The position numbers and the translations under genes are program-made. From contig NEEC01000004.1 of NCBI GenBank assembly GCA_002189035.1, positions 1,612,001-1,676,000 on the forward strand: 64,000 nt of DNA, in the 5' to 3' direction. Every line of letters starts with the position of its first letter. Positions within the stretch are counted from its first letter, which is position 1. The notes under the pieces were generated by a model that was not told the DNA's origin, searched no databases, and was given only the letters and a program-made list of their open reading frames with translations. The DNA comes from Utricularia gibba (Eukaryota > Streptophyta > Magnoliopsida > Lamiales > Lentibulariaceae). Positions 1-10,602 of this stretch are shown here, in pieces.

Positions 1-3000
1 TTTCCGAAGATAGTTTTTGTCTTGAATCATTTTCTTTTCATATTTGTTTATATGCAAATTATAACCACCATAGATTCCCAGAAGCAAGCCTTTAAACAAT
101 CTATCCTAACCGATATAAGCAAAGAAAACAAGCATGCTCGTTCATACAACTACCTACCAAAACGTCAACAGCAAGCTTCATGCTAAGAAGGAGAGTATTT
201 CCATCTGGACCCGCTATATCATTAAGCAATACTGAAGGAAATATATTAGCTCCAATATAGTACCTGATTAAAAATGGGAAACAAAAAAATAGGTCAGCAT
301 TTGCACAGGTAATATAGGCATATGATAAAATCAGTGCGTGAACATGGCAGTACCAATAAGAAGATAGTTAAAATTACCAGAAACCAAATGTTGCTGCTGA
401 CAATGCCATCACACTATACACAAAATGACCGGCAATTGAATCCGCAAGCCTTTGAATAGGTGCTTCACGTCCCTGTGCATCCTCAATCTATCATGAAAAG
501 GAATGAGAATTCATATAGGTGGCAGCCAGATTTTTGCATCCAATACTTTATGTAGTGATACAATATGATATACCATATTAACAATCTTGGATATGGTTGA
601 ATTGGAACCAGTGCAAGATGCCTCAATCCTTAAAGGACCATCCTAGAGAAATAAAAAGTACCTATTCAAAGACTTATCCAGGACAAAGTTATGCTGATGT
701 TCTCACCCAGTTAAATGTTACTGCTGAAACAGAAAGGTCTTTCACTTTGAAAACAGGAAGTGATTCACCAGTCAGCATTGATTCACAAAAAGACTTATCC
801 AGGACAATGTCATGCGAGTGTTCTTACCCAGTTAACTGTCCCTGCCGAAACAGTAAGGCCTTTCTCTTTGAAAACAGGAAGTGATTCACCAGTAAGCATT
901 GATTCATCAACCACACTTCTTCCTGCCAGAACTTTTCCCTAAATAGCATTGACCGTGTCAATAGTCTCCAGAATCACATATCCACTTTTATTATTTAATT
1001 TTAATTTTTTTTAATGAAAATGGACTACAATTGAAGCATCAGTTCTTTTTCATTAACATGACCTGGCAGGGATGTGTTCAAGCTGCAAACAGAGTTCAAA
1101 AAGAAAATGACTTACATCTACAGGTATTGTTTCTCCCGGCAGAACCAAGACTGAGTCACCAATTCGAATATTATCAGTAGAAACTTCAACACACATGGCA
1201 TCAGAGCAAAGTACACTGTCTGAACTAAATTCACTTCCAGATGGACCAACCACAAGCCTTGATTTAGTGGATAAAAGCGACTGCAGGGTAACCCAATCAA
1301 CATTTTAAGGAAATTGTCATACAAACTCAGCATGGAGTTGAAATTACCCTACATAATGGAAATAACACACATTTCGAAGAAGTTAAGCATATTTGCCTAC
1401 CACAATATTCTATCTACAAAAACCATAGAAGCTTCACATTTGCAGGCACTAATTCCTTAGATTGTGATGATGAGCAAAAATTCCCATGCTAGAAAATTCC
1501 ACAAGTAGTGAAGAACATTGAAAACTTCCAAGTTCTTTGGAGGTGCTGAAAAACTTACTAATAGCTCATTCATGTCACTGGAAGCCTGAATTCTAACTCT
1601 CTCTTCTAGTGATCTTCCAAGCAGGATAAAACCAAGAAGCATGACCTGCATGCTAGAATGACTTAATGTTATTGACCCGAGAACAAAGAACCCAATAACC
1701 AAATAAGTTTGACTGCGTAATTCATGATTATATACAGCAGCTTAAATGCCATCGATACAAAATTAATTTTGTTTCAATAAAAACAAATCAACTCATACCG
1801 GTTCATCAAAAAATACAGCATTCCATTGAAGCTCTGGATTTAGAAGGGATACCTTCATTAATAATAGCAATGTTCAATCAGAATCAATCTGAAACCAAAA
1901 ATGCGTCAAAATCAGGAATAAATGTGAGAAAATAGCATTCAGCTCACCATACTTATTGCAAATGCAGCAATAGCTCCAAAGCCAACAAGAGAATTCATGT
2001 TAGGTGAGCCGTTTCTAAATGCCTTGAGTCCATCAAAAAGCAATTCTGGTATAGAGTAACAACATTAGCTTTAGGAATATATCAATAAGCATTCAATCAT
2101 CCACTTCGTCTGGAAAAGAATCTCAGGAATAATCCTTACTGTAAGCATCAGAATCATTCATAAGAATCACTCAAAAGGATCATGGGTTCCACTGAAACAA
2201 ACCTCTTCCAGGTCCCATCAAAGAGGCTAAAGCTAAGCCACCTCTAACATATGTGTTGTGCAGAATATCCAGGATCGGTCCTGCGGAATTATTATAACAA
2301 TATCATTTCCGTATGTGGTAGAATACTTGCCAAGGTGAAACTTCACTGGATAAAAGTAGAAAAAGAGAAAATGCAATTCGATATAACTGTTCCATGAGAA
2401 TCTATCTTATTACTATTCGCATCAACCCTACCAATAAGGCGAAGGATATCGGAATGATTTCTGATGCTGCAGATACTCAGTAATACTCAAATATGGTAAC
2501 ACCACACAAAACAGTTTCTCACCATGAGCGCCATGGAAGCCAAGGGAATGCAAAATATGGGACGCGTGAGAACCACAGCAAATCGCAACCAAAGTCCAAG
2601 CAAATGCTACCCGGTTCCTGCTCCTAGCAAGTAACTCTTCCTTCTTCTCCACCTTGTCTCGCCACTTTCGCACCTTGTCCTCAATACCCATTCCCGATAC
2701 CCGACGACGCGCAACGAATCCACTCGCAGAAACCTTACCAGCCAGATCCTCCGCCACAGACGATGAATCGTATCCTAATCCTTGTTTCAGCTTAATCGCT
2801 GCGGTCTCCGTGAGGAGATTTACAACCACAGAGTCAACGCGTTCATCCGCAGAGAGAATCGACTTTATTCGCGTCACGCAAGCGCCACACATCATTCCAG
2901 ATACATCAAGCAACAAAGTGGAGGAATTAGACCTTTGTTCAGACGCTTTATCCTGCAACTGAAGGCTCAAAACTGGTTTTGCCGAAACATTGCGCAACGA

Positions 3001-3108
3001 ACGCGATTTCGGTGTATGCAGGGCGTGCCGCGTGAGGTGAAGGTAGCATAGGTCGTGGCGGCGGTGCAGAGGAGAGACGGAGTAACGGAGAAGACTAGTC
3101 GTCGCCAT
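1..3108 (-). CDS. PAA2: Thylakoid Cu+-transporting P-type ATPase PAA2/HMA8 (5' part, runs off left edge)
   Basis: P1B-type ATPase that moves copper into the thylakoid lumen, supplying plastocyanin. Exons read on the minus strand: 3108-2523, 2280-2203, 2045-1948, 1852-1799, 1645-1559, 1280-1116, 938-828, 642-574, 487-378 and 263 to about 157. The phases fit, and the rest (phosphorylation and ATP-binding domains) lies left of position 1. The start is the ATG at 3106-3108, giving a basic Ser/Arg-rich plastid transit peptide. A heavy-metal domain follows with GMMCGACV, the metal-binding CxxC. Then come membrane helices, the actuator domain with LPGETIPVD and MLTGES (dephosphorylation loop), and more membrane segments ending before the CPC helix. 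The heavy-metal domain and the YVRGGLAL and [12 protein letters not shown] segments resemble HMA8 more than HMA6. The intron between 828 and 642 carries a decayed copy of part of the preceding exon. No frameshift is seen. Confidence 0.9.
671..906 (-). repeat. 121-bp tandem duplication of an exon-intron junction inside PAA2
   Basis: Two copies, 671-785 and 792-906, are offset by 121 bp and differ at about 14 of 113 aligned positions. Each covers the last 79 bases of the TGES exon plus the start of the following intron. The right copy (792-906) belongs to the working exon 938-828 with donor GTAAGA. The left copy is a pseudo-exon (785-707) with donor GTGAGA. It has no usable acceptor and sits only about 42 bases from the real donor, so it should be silent intron sequence. 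Confidence 0.85.
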
Positions 3109-6100
3109 GACCAGAAAATGAGAGCCAAACTGGAGCTCATTGTGATCCTTTGAAGCTCGCTTTTGTGGTGCGGGTGTGTGACATGGAAAACTCAAATCCT
3201 ATTCCTAACCACAAAATGAGTCCACATCTTTGAATGATAAGCCAATATTTCTAAAAATATAGTAATTTTTTCCAGCTCCTTCTGGCAAACAACTATATCA
3301 TAGCTTTGAAATTTATGAAATAACTATAGGAAACAATTTGCAAATTGGGTGGTATCCTTATTTAAACAGATACCCTCTTCTATCGATAATCGATATTGCA
3401 TATTAATAATAAGTTTCGAATTTTACATTTTACTCTACTTCAATAGTTCAATATCCTCAATGAGTGCATGTTTCATGAGTCCAATATTATACCATTATAT
3501 TTGGTGATATTCTCAAATTTTGTTATATTTATATTATATTATTCGTTTTATATATCTAATTATAATAATTATATATTATTTGTTTTTAAATAAAAAGTTT
3601 AGTACAAGATCACTTAGTTTGTATATTTGAATATATCTTTCTTCTATGCGTAATCTATATAGCATACTGACATTAGAATCTAAACCTTACACAACACTTT
3701 ATAATTGATGGCTAACTATGATTTGAAAGCTCTTTTCTGAATCCCTTTGCACCTAGATGCCCTCACTCGATATTGAGTCCGAGACACTCTGGTATCTGTC
3801 CATAATACTCGAACACACGTTCCTCGGAGAACCTCCCTCGGTATTCACGAAGTTGTTAGAGCTTGACGCCCATTTCGGATGAGTGTCTCTCCATCGCTCG
3901 GTACTTAGGAAGTGTACTAATGATACTATCTTTCAAACAACAAATATTTAATAAATCAGATGTTTAGTTTCAAATGAAACAATCTTTAAAAAAAAAAATT
4001 GACCCTCAAGTACATGAAAGTAATACTACTATCAAATGATATTACATTCACATAACAAGAAAGTAAATGAAATTGATAAATCATAATAAATACCACAATT
4101 AAAACTTGATAAATCTAAAATTCTATAATAAATAAATAAATGAACATAGCTCTAAAAACACATTATAATCAGAATTGTTCCTAAACAAGAGTAAAATCCT
4201 TTTTATATAAGTAGAAAAATGAGTCTAATTAAAATAAAATAATAGAAATGTGATAGAAAGTAATGACCTAAATCTACTACTCTTAATTTTCTTTGAGTAC
4301 ATTGAACTCCATGTCATACTCTTCACTAATTTGTGGATTGACCCATAATCACTTCAACAAATTTAGATTCTTTCGAGCTTTTGATCTAGTAATTGAATTA
4401 AGTGAAATTGTGGGATGAATAATGCACTTCTTTACTTCATCTTTATTATATTTATCTGTAACATCCATAATTTCATCAACTAATTTATTAATAATATTCA
4501 AAATAGATAATATCTCAATATTTTATATCCAAATCAAATTAAAGCACGTACCCCGTGGAAGAAGGGGACCATGTAGTATTTAAATGAGAAAAAATGTAAG
4601 ATCAAGAATTTTTAAAAAATAATATTAGTTACATGTGAGATAAAAAAAATATGATTAAGTAAACAAGTTTCTGGCTTTTCATCAGCCGTTGCGCTTCTTT
4701 CTAATATTGTACAATTTTTTATTATCTGAAAATAGATAACCTAAAACCGTAAAAATTAATTATATAAAACAGATAATGTCGTATAAGAGTATAAATGAAA
4801 GAGAATATTTTTAAATTATAGTAATCACATAAAATAAAGAAATTCAACAAATGATATACTAGGTTTCCATCGTATTCTCTTATTACATGTTAAAAAAAAT
4901 TTACATCTCATTATTTTATTACTCACGTCCTTATAAAATAAGTTAAATGACAACAGAATAAATTACTGACAAATTCTAATCCACTTTAAAAGCGATATTT
5001 TATTTCTTTTCAGACAACCTGGAGGAAACCCCATTCCCACCCACATGGAATCATCTTCGTGCTCCTTCGACCAAAGAAGGGCTTCTGAGCTTAGGACAAG
5101 AAGGTTCTGCGGAAACCAGAACCTTAGAACCGGGGGCGATTTTCCCTTTGTAGGATTAATTTTTATTCCTTTAAAATGGAATTTAAAGACTTGAAATTAT
5201 TTTTATAAATCCCTGGGTCTTCAAGAATGCTGATGTCTTGCTGAACAGTCAAACTCATGGGACGCACCCGAAGGCGGTGCTGCATTCATGGCGGATAACC
5301 TCCCCAATGCCAACCTCTTAAATTCTTCTCACAAATGTAGGACTCTAGTAGGCTACTCATTTTTATTAAAAAAAAATAATAAATACTAATTCCCGTTTTT
5401 TTGTTTACCAAAAATAGATATCTTATAAATATAATTATGTAATTTCTGTCAGTGCGAATGGATATTACGTCAATATTTGGTGAAATTCAATCCCATTCTC
5501 GTAAAATTGATTTCTAATATCATGTACTAAATTCTTTTCTATGAAAATTAATTTTTAAGAATACTTTTTTTGAGAAGTATGAGTTTAGAGTTTTTCATAC
5601 ATAATTATTTTTTAAAAATTGATTTTAAAAAATAAATTTGCTATTATACCCATTTATTAATGTAGACTTACAATTAATACAATTTTTAAAATAAATACTA
5701 ATTTGATAATACTACTTAAGAGTTTGATAAATTTTGATATTATATATGTGTTTCACTTAAATAAATTTGTAAAATATGTTTACTAATAAATATGAGTAAA
5801 TATTTAATTTACTATTAAATTAATTTTTTATTTTTTCCACCCCAAATATTAATTAATTATATATTAATCATTTTTTAAAAATACTTCCAAACATATATCA
5901 ATTATCATTCTTTTATAATTTTTAATTCTATTAAAATCAATTATAGATTGATTTTTTATAGTCGATGGGAAAAAAATAAGTTATTTAAGATACATTGTGT
6001 ATATAAGTTATTTTTACGAATTCATAAATTAAAATGGTGAATAGACGTCCAGCTGGAGGGGCGGAGGCAGGGCAGGGTCTCGTCGCAGCTTTCCAGAAAC

Positions 6101-6592
6101 GTCGAGGAGGAGGTGATTTGTTTTATTACATTTTTGTCACAGACTCGCATGCGCGGTGGGCCCACTACGGTCCTACTTCCCTGACGACAGCCCAGCCAAC
6201 GTATCTTTCACGCCTCGTAATCCCTTGGCTCGGAATCCTATGCTGCTGGTAAGAAATTATATCTGTTTCCAGTCGTCGGCTTGGCTTGGCGTTTCCACAC
6301 ACTGAATTTGAGCTTTTTATATTTTGTGTCGACAGGTTTCAGAATTTGAAAAGGGAGAGAGGAAAAAGTGCAGACTTTAAATGATGAAGCTAGAGTTTTA
6401 TTGAAATCAGGGAGATTCTCCAATTATACAGACATGTAGGCGAAACCCTAGCTCCCTACTTAGAGTTCAGAGATGACTGATGTAGAGTGGGCATCATCCT
6501 GGTTACCACCTCTCCTTCTGGGTTTTTCCTTTTTTTTTTTTTTTTGAGAACAAGAGAAGGGAGACTATGGTGGTGATGAAGATGAGAAGAGA
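3109..6592. other. Intergenic, mostly AT-rich; no gene recognised
   Basis: Largely A/T-rich DNA. Three more balanced islands stand out: about 3720-3920, about 5015-5340, and about 6030-6260. The last holds a 72-codon open frame on the plus strand (6034-6252) that ends next to a donor-like GGTAAG. None of these translates into anything I recognise. The stretch includes the PAA2 promoter on the left and the 3' flank of the GT-like gene on the right. Confidence 0.5.
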
Positions 6593-7812
6593 TCAGACTG
6601 ACTTGATTTGACCCTTTTTAGCCGGCTGCTCATTGCCAGTAGACGCGATTTCGGCAGCCGAAAAGTTGACTTTTTGCCCGGTAATCTTCTCTAAATACGA
6701 GACAATCATCGCTTCCCTGCTCTGCGCCAATGTCTTTTCTCTGGCGCGAGCCATCGCCTCCTGCTGGAGATGCGCCATCTCTTGATTTCTCCAGTACTCT
6801 TCCCTGGCTCGTCGCTCCTCGTCCAGTCTCTCGATCATCTCAGTGAACTTATGGTGCAAGCTCTCTTGATGGTCCATCATCTGCTTCACGAAGTTGCTGA
6901 AGAACTCCGCCATTGGAGTCATCAAATGACTGCTGTAGTAGCTGCTCCCCTTCTTCTTCCTCCTCCTCTTCTTCTTCCGTGATTCTTCACACCCATGATC
7001 GAAGTCAGAGGGAATCTGGCTGCTATTGTGATTCAATTGAAGATTATCTGATTGTTGGGTGATTTTCTTCTCGCACCGGTTGTAAATGGCTTCCAGCTCC
7101 CCGAACTGAACTCTGTGATCCTTGCCGTCTAAGGAGGGGTTGCTGATTAGAGCTTGCTTCTGGTTCAGTTCCATGTGTTCTTGTCTGTCGACTATTTCAC
7201 TGTTTTCATTGGATACTTCTGCAGGAAGAGGCTCCCTACATATGGATGACAATCAATGCTGTGCACAGTGCATGAACTTATATCCAAAATCGATGAAGAA
7301 ACACAATTTCCTAAACACGTGGTTATCTACATAAATCAGATAATGAACAAAGTAATCCAGCATCAACACAATAAAGAAGGATAATTTGCAGAGAGAGGGA
7401 AAGAAAGAGAGAGAGACGAATTTGGTTACCAGAAGGGCTGTTGCTTGAGTGAGGAATCTTGCTGGTCATTCCAACAATGGAGAATTCCCAGTGAGGAGTG
7501 CCCATTTTTCTGAACCTCAAACTGCAATCCTTCTCCTCCTCTATCCTTAATTTGCTTGCTTCTGGAGCAAATCTCATTCAAACCCAGTTTAAAATTCACA
7601 GCCGGGAAGTACGGCGACGCGCCGCTGTCTGCGTAGTGGTGGTGGGGCGGAAGAAGATGATGATGGTGCTCGAGAAATAGCTGCTGGGTGGTGGGCAAAC
7701 CGTGCATTTGGTCAAGAATGTGATTCGTGTGGTTCATCGACAGCAAAATTGGAGCAGCAGCACATGTGTTATCATTTGGTTGGATCCCAGGGATTTCGAA
7801 ACCAGAATGCAT
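6593..7812 (-). CDS. GT-2-like (trihelix-family) protein without a visible trihelix domain
   Basis: Two exons, 7812-7430 and 7235-6593, join in phase across QPFW/EPLP and give 341 residues. The first ATG in frame is at 7810-7812. Order of features: a His-rich N-terminus (around residues 48-60), a conserved-looking WNDQQDSSLKQQPFWEPL segment, FGELEAIYNR, and a basic KKKRRRKKK nuclear-localisation-type run. Then comes the long helical block typical of GT-2-type trihelix factors (MAEFFSNFVKQMMDHQ to SYLEKITGQ). That block matches the central domain that lies between two DNA-binding trihelices in GT-2/GTL1 proteins. I see no W-x(n)-W trihelix in either exon or nearby. It may be a trihelix-derived regulator or partner protein. 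Family placement is fairly sure; function is not. Confidence 0.6.
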
Positions 7813-8130
7813 CACGGGAACCAGACAAACGATAACAAGGAAAAATTGTAGATCTTGAGAGGATGAACTTTTAGAAAAAAAAAAAAAAAAAACAGGTGCC
7901 GGATTTTGGTCAACAGAAACCCTAAGAATGTGGAGGTTCGCGATCCATGGGAAGCAGCAGGGAAGGAGAAGATAAAAGGGAAAGGACGAAAAGGGAAAAA
8001 GAGAAGTGCGCTGCGAAAGAGAATGCGAGGGAGTGAGAGAGAGAGGAGAAAGAAAGAGAGAGGGAATCCAAACTCAACTCGCAAGACGCCTCCCTTTTCC
8101 TTCTGCCGCCATTGTACGGCACTAGATTAA
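7813..8130 (-). promoter_or_regulatory. Probable 5' leader of the GT-like gene, poly-A and GA-rich
   Basis: The leader side of the minus-strand gene carries a poly-A tract on the plus strand (about 7875-7892), a telo-box-like AAACCCTAA (7916-7924), and a long GA/CT-rich stretch (about 7960-8065). In transcript sense this is a CT-rich leader, common in plant 5' UTRs. No splice or start signal within it looks convincing. Confidence 0.4.
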
Positions 8131-8609
8131 AGCCTACAATTTTTTAATAGAACGGATTCCCATTTTTATCATAATCATCGACGGTCACGATCTGCATAAT
8201 CAGGATCCGACCAATTAGGGCACAATCCTCAATTGGGCGGAGGAGCGACCCCATCCCAATCAGATAGGCCTTGCTTCTTCATCCTCTCCCCGTTCAAAAT
8301 TCGAATGCCCGTGGTGGCGCTTCTGCGCATCCTTCTCCTTCCTCGACTTCGCTCGCTCCATTAAATAGAGCCTCGCACCGGAACAGGCGTCGATCGGCGT
8401 CCGTGAGCGGAATTGCCGTCGGAGGGGTTCTGCGGCATCGGATCGGAGCGCACGGGGGTGGGCTCCTCCAGCGATGGGGGTGGCCGGTGGGGACAGATGA
8501 CAAGGGGCACGTGCGGGAGGGGACGTTTCCTGGTAATCGAGTTATTATTATTTGTGATGATAATAATACAAAAATTGATGATGGGGCATGCGGTGCACGT
8601 GAATGTGTT

Positions 8610-8631
8610 GGGGGTGGGGGTGGGTGTGGGG
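8610..8631 (+). other. G-quadruplex motif
   Basis: Four G-runs of 5, 5, 3 and 4 bases separated by loops of 1, 1 and 3 bases, a canonical intramolecular G-quadruplex pattern. It lies about 800 bp upstream of the start codon of the minus-strand GT-like gene, so the G-rich strand is the non-transcribed orientation for an upstream element. A C13-14 run sits nearby at about 8737-8750. Confidence 0.6.
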
Positions 8632-10575
8632 CCCCTCCCCCTTCCTGTGCTGTGTTCCCCTCTCGCTGTCGCTCGCTGCATTCAATTCAACACCATCAAG
8701 TCGCGAAGACCACGACCCCCCCTGCCCCTTCTTCCCACCCCCCCCCCCCATTCCATTCCTCTCCTCTTTATTCTCCGCCGCCCCCATCATCAGAACCCCG
8801 ATCTTAAAATACACGCACATCGGAAATTACAATAACCATCCGATTTTTTTTTTATCTATGATCAATTTTTTATACATACGATGATTCTTTAAAAAGACTT
8901 TTCTAACACTTACGGTTGAGAATTGTACCCATTGGTTCCGACCAAGCTGTGTCTGAACAATTTCTATTAAAAAAAACAAGAATTTAGAATTAATGATTAT
9001 TTTTAATAAGATATAGAGATTTAGATTCTAATTAAGTAAAGTTTTGAAAAATTTTTGAAACCTATTTTTACTTTTAGATTTTTTTTTGAAAAATAAAAAT
9101 AAAAAGTAAAAATAATCAATTTCTTATTTTTCCAAAATAACTTTTGTAGTTATAATTTTAAGAGTATTTTTTATTGAATTACTTTTACAATTAAAAATGT
9201 TCTAGAACAAAATTATTTTTATTTTTAAAAAGTAGAAATAGGTTTTAAAATTTTTTCAGAACACTACTTTAATTCTATCTTTTTAGAAAAATAGAGATTT
9301 GTTTTATTCATATTTAATAATAAAACTATTTTTTAATTTAAAAAAAAAATAGAAACTGTTTGAAACAGAATATTTATTTTATGACAATCATTTCTCAAAA
9401 AGTGTTTTCCGAAAATAGAACCAATCATGGACTACAATTATTTTGTAATTTGTTATTTATAAATGTTTAAAACCGAGCTGGGCCTTATCCAGAGAAGGAA
9501 TGGTGGGCTTAGTAAATGGATCCCTAGGCCCATTTCACATTATTGCTTTAGAGCCTGGACCAAGAACCCACAATGAAGTATCTGCTGCTCCTTGGGCCCA
9601 GCCCGGCCCCGCCAAGCCCAGCCTTGGAGAAAAGCGTTTCTCATGTGGATGGAGAAATAAACGTCGCTTACCATCATTACATCAAAAAAGCATACAATAT
9701 TCATGTTGAAAACTACATCATTACATAAGAAGTTGTGTTGTATGAGAATTGTGGAAGCGTTGATACTTGCCACAAGTAAATGATTCTATGGAGATCCGAG
9801 GGACCACTCCGGAGGAACGTGACAAGCCTGTGATCCGATTAACTTCAAAAACCAATTAATGATTTGTTGAGCTTTTTATTTTATTTTATTTATTAAAATA
9901 TATTTTAATAACACGGAAATTACTTCTTCCAAATGGATTCATTCTATGGAAAGATGGGCACCATGCTGAGTGCGGTGCACATAATAAAAGGCATGAAAAC
10001 ATGTTCATTCTTATTTTCTAATCTCGGCATCATCACGACTTGATTGTGGTCTATAAAACCCTAATTTTAATTTCCGTATGTCGTAAAAAGTTTTTTTGTA
10101 ATTTAAAGTTGTATTTCATATTATATAAAATAGAAACAGTTTTTTAATTATGTGAATGTAATCAATTTGATATTGTAAAACTGTTTTATGGAATAATATA
10201 AATTAATAAAACGAATTATATATTAAAAAACTTAATATATATTATGATATAAATGTATTTTTAGAATAGATAAAAATAAATAAATAATATAAATTTTTTA
10301 TTTAATCATCATATCATAAAATTGAAAAATAATTTCTAAATTTAATCACAGAATTTGAACTTTAAATTTTATTAAAAAACAATTAAAGAATAAAATCTTT
10401 AAAAATTAAACAAAATCAATTGAAAACATTATTGAAACATAAGAATCCCTAAAAAAAAAGTTAGGGTTTTAGCGAGGATAAATACGTACGTGATTCTGGG
10501 GATCCGTCAGAATCAGAGGTGCTGACCACACCAGATTTTGTGTTGACTGCTGGTTTCGTGGTCACAGAGATTACT

Positions 10576-10602
10576 ATCCATCCATCCATCCATCCATCCA
10601 TG
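10576..10602. repeat. Tetranucleotide microsatellite (TCCA)6
   Basis: Six to seven perfect tandem copies of TCCA in otherwise unique intergenic DNA. Confidence 0.9.

Noticed and set aside
707-785. Second TGES-coding segment as a functional alternative exon of PAA2
   Set aside because: No acceptor AG at its 5' side, an implausibly short intron to the preceding exon, and a stop on read-through; treated as a decayed duplication.
8271-8835. Several 70-178-codon open frames on both strands in the GC-rich island 8220-8835
   Set aside because: High GC content removes stop codons in many frames at once; all frames overlap, residues are dominated by Pro/Arg/Ser/Gly and no family motif is present.
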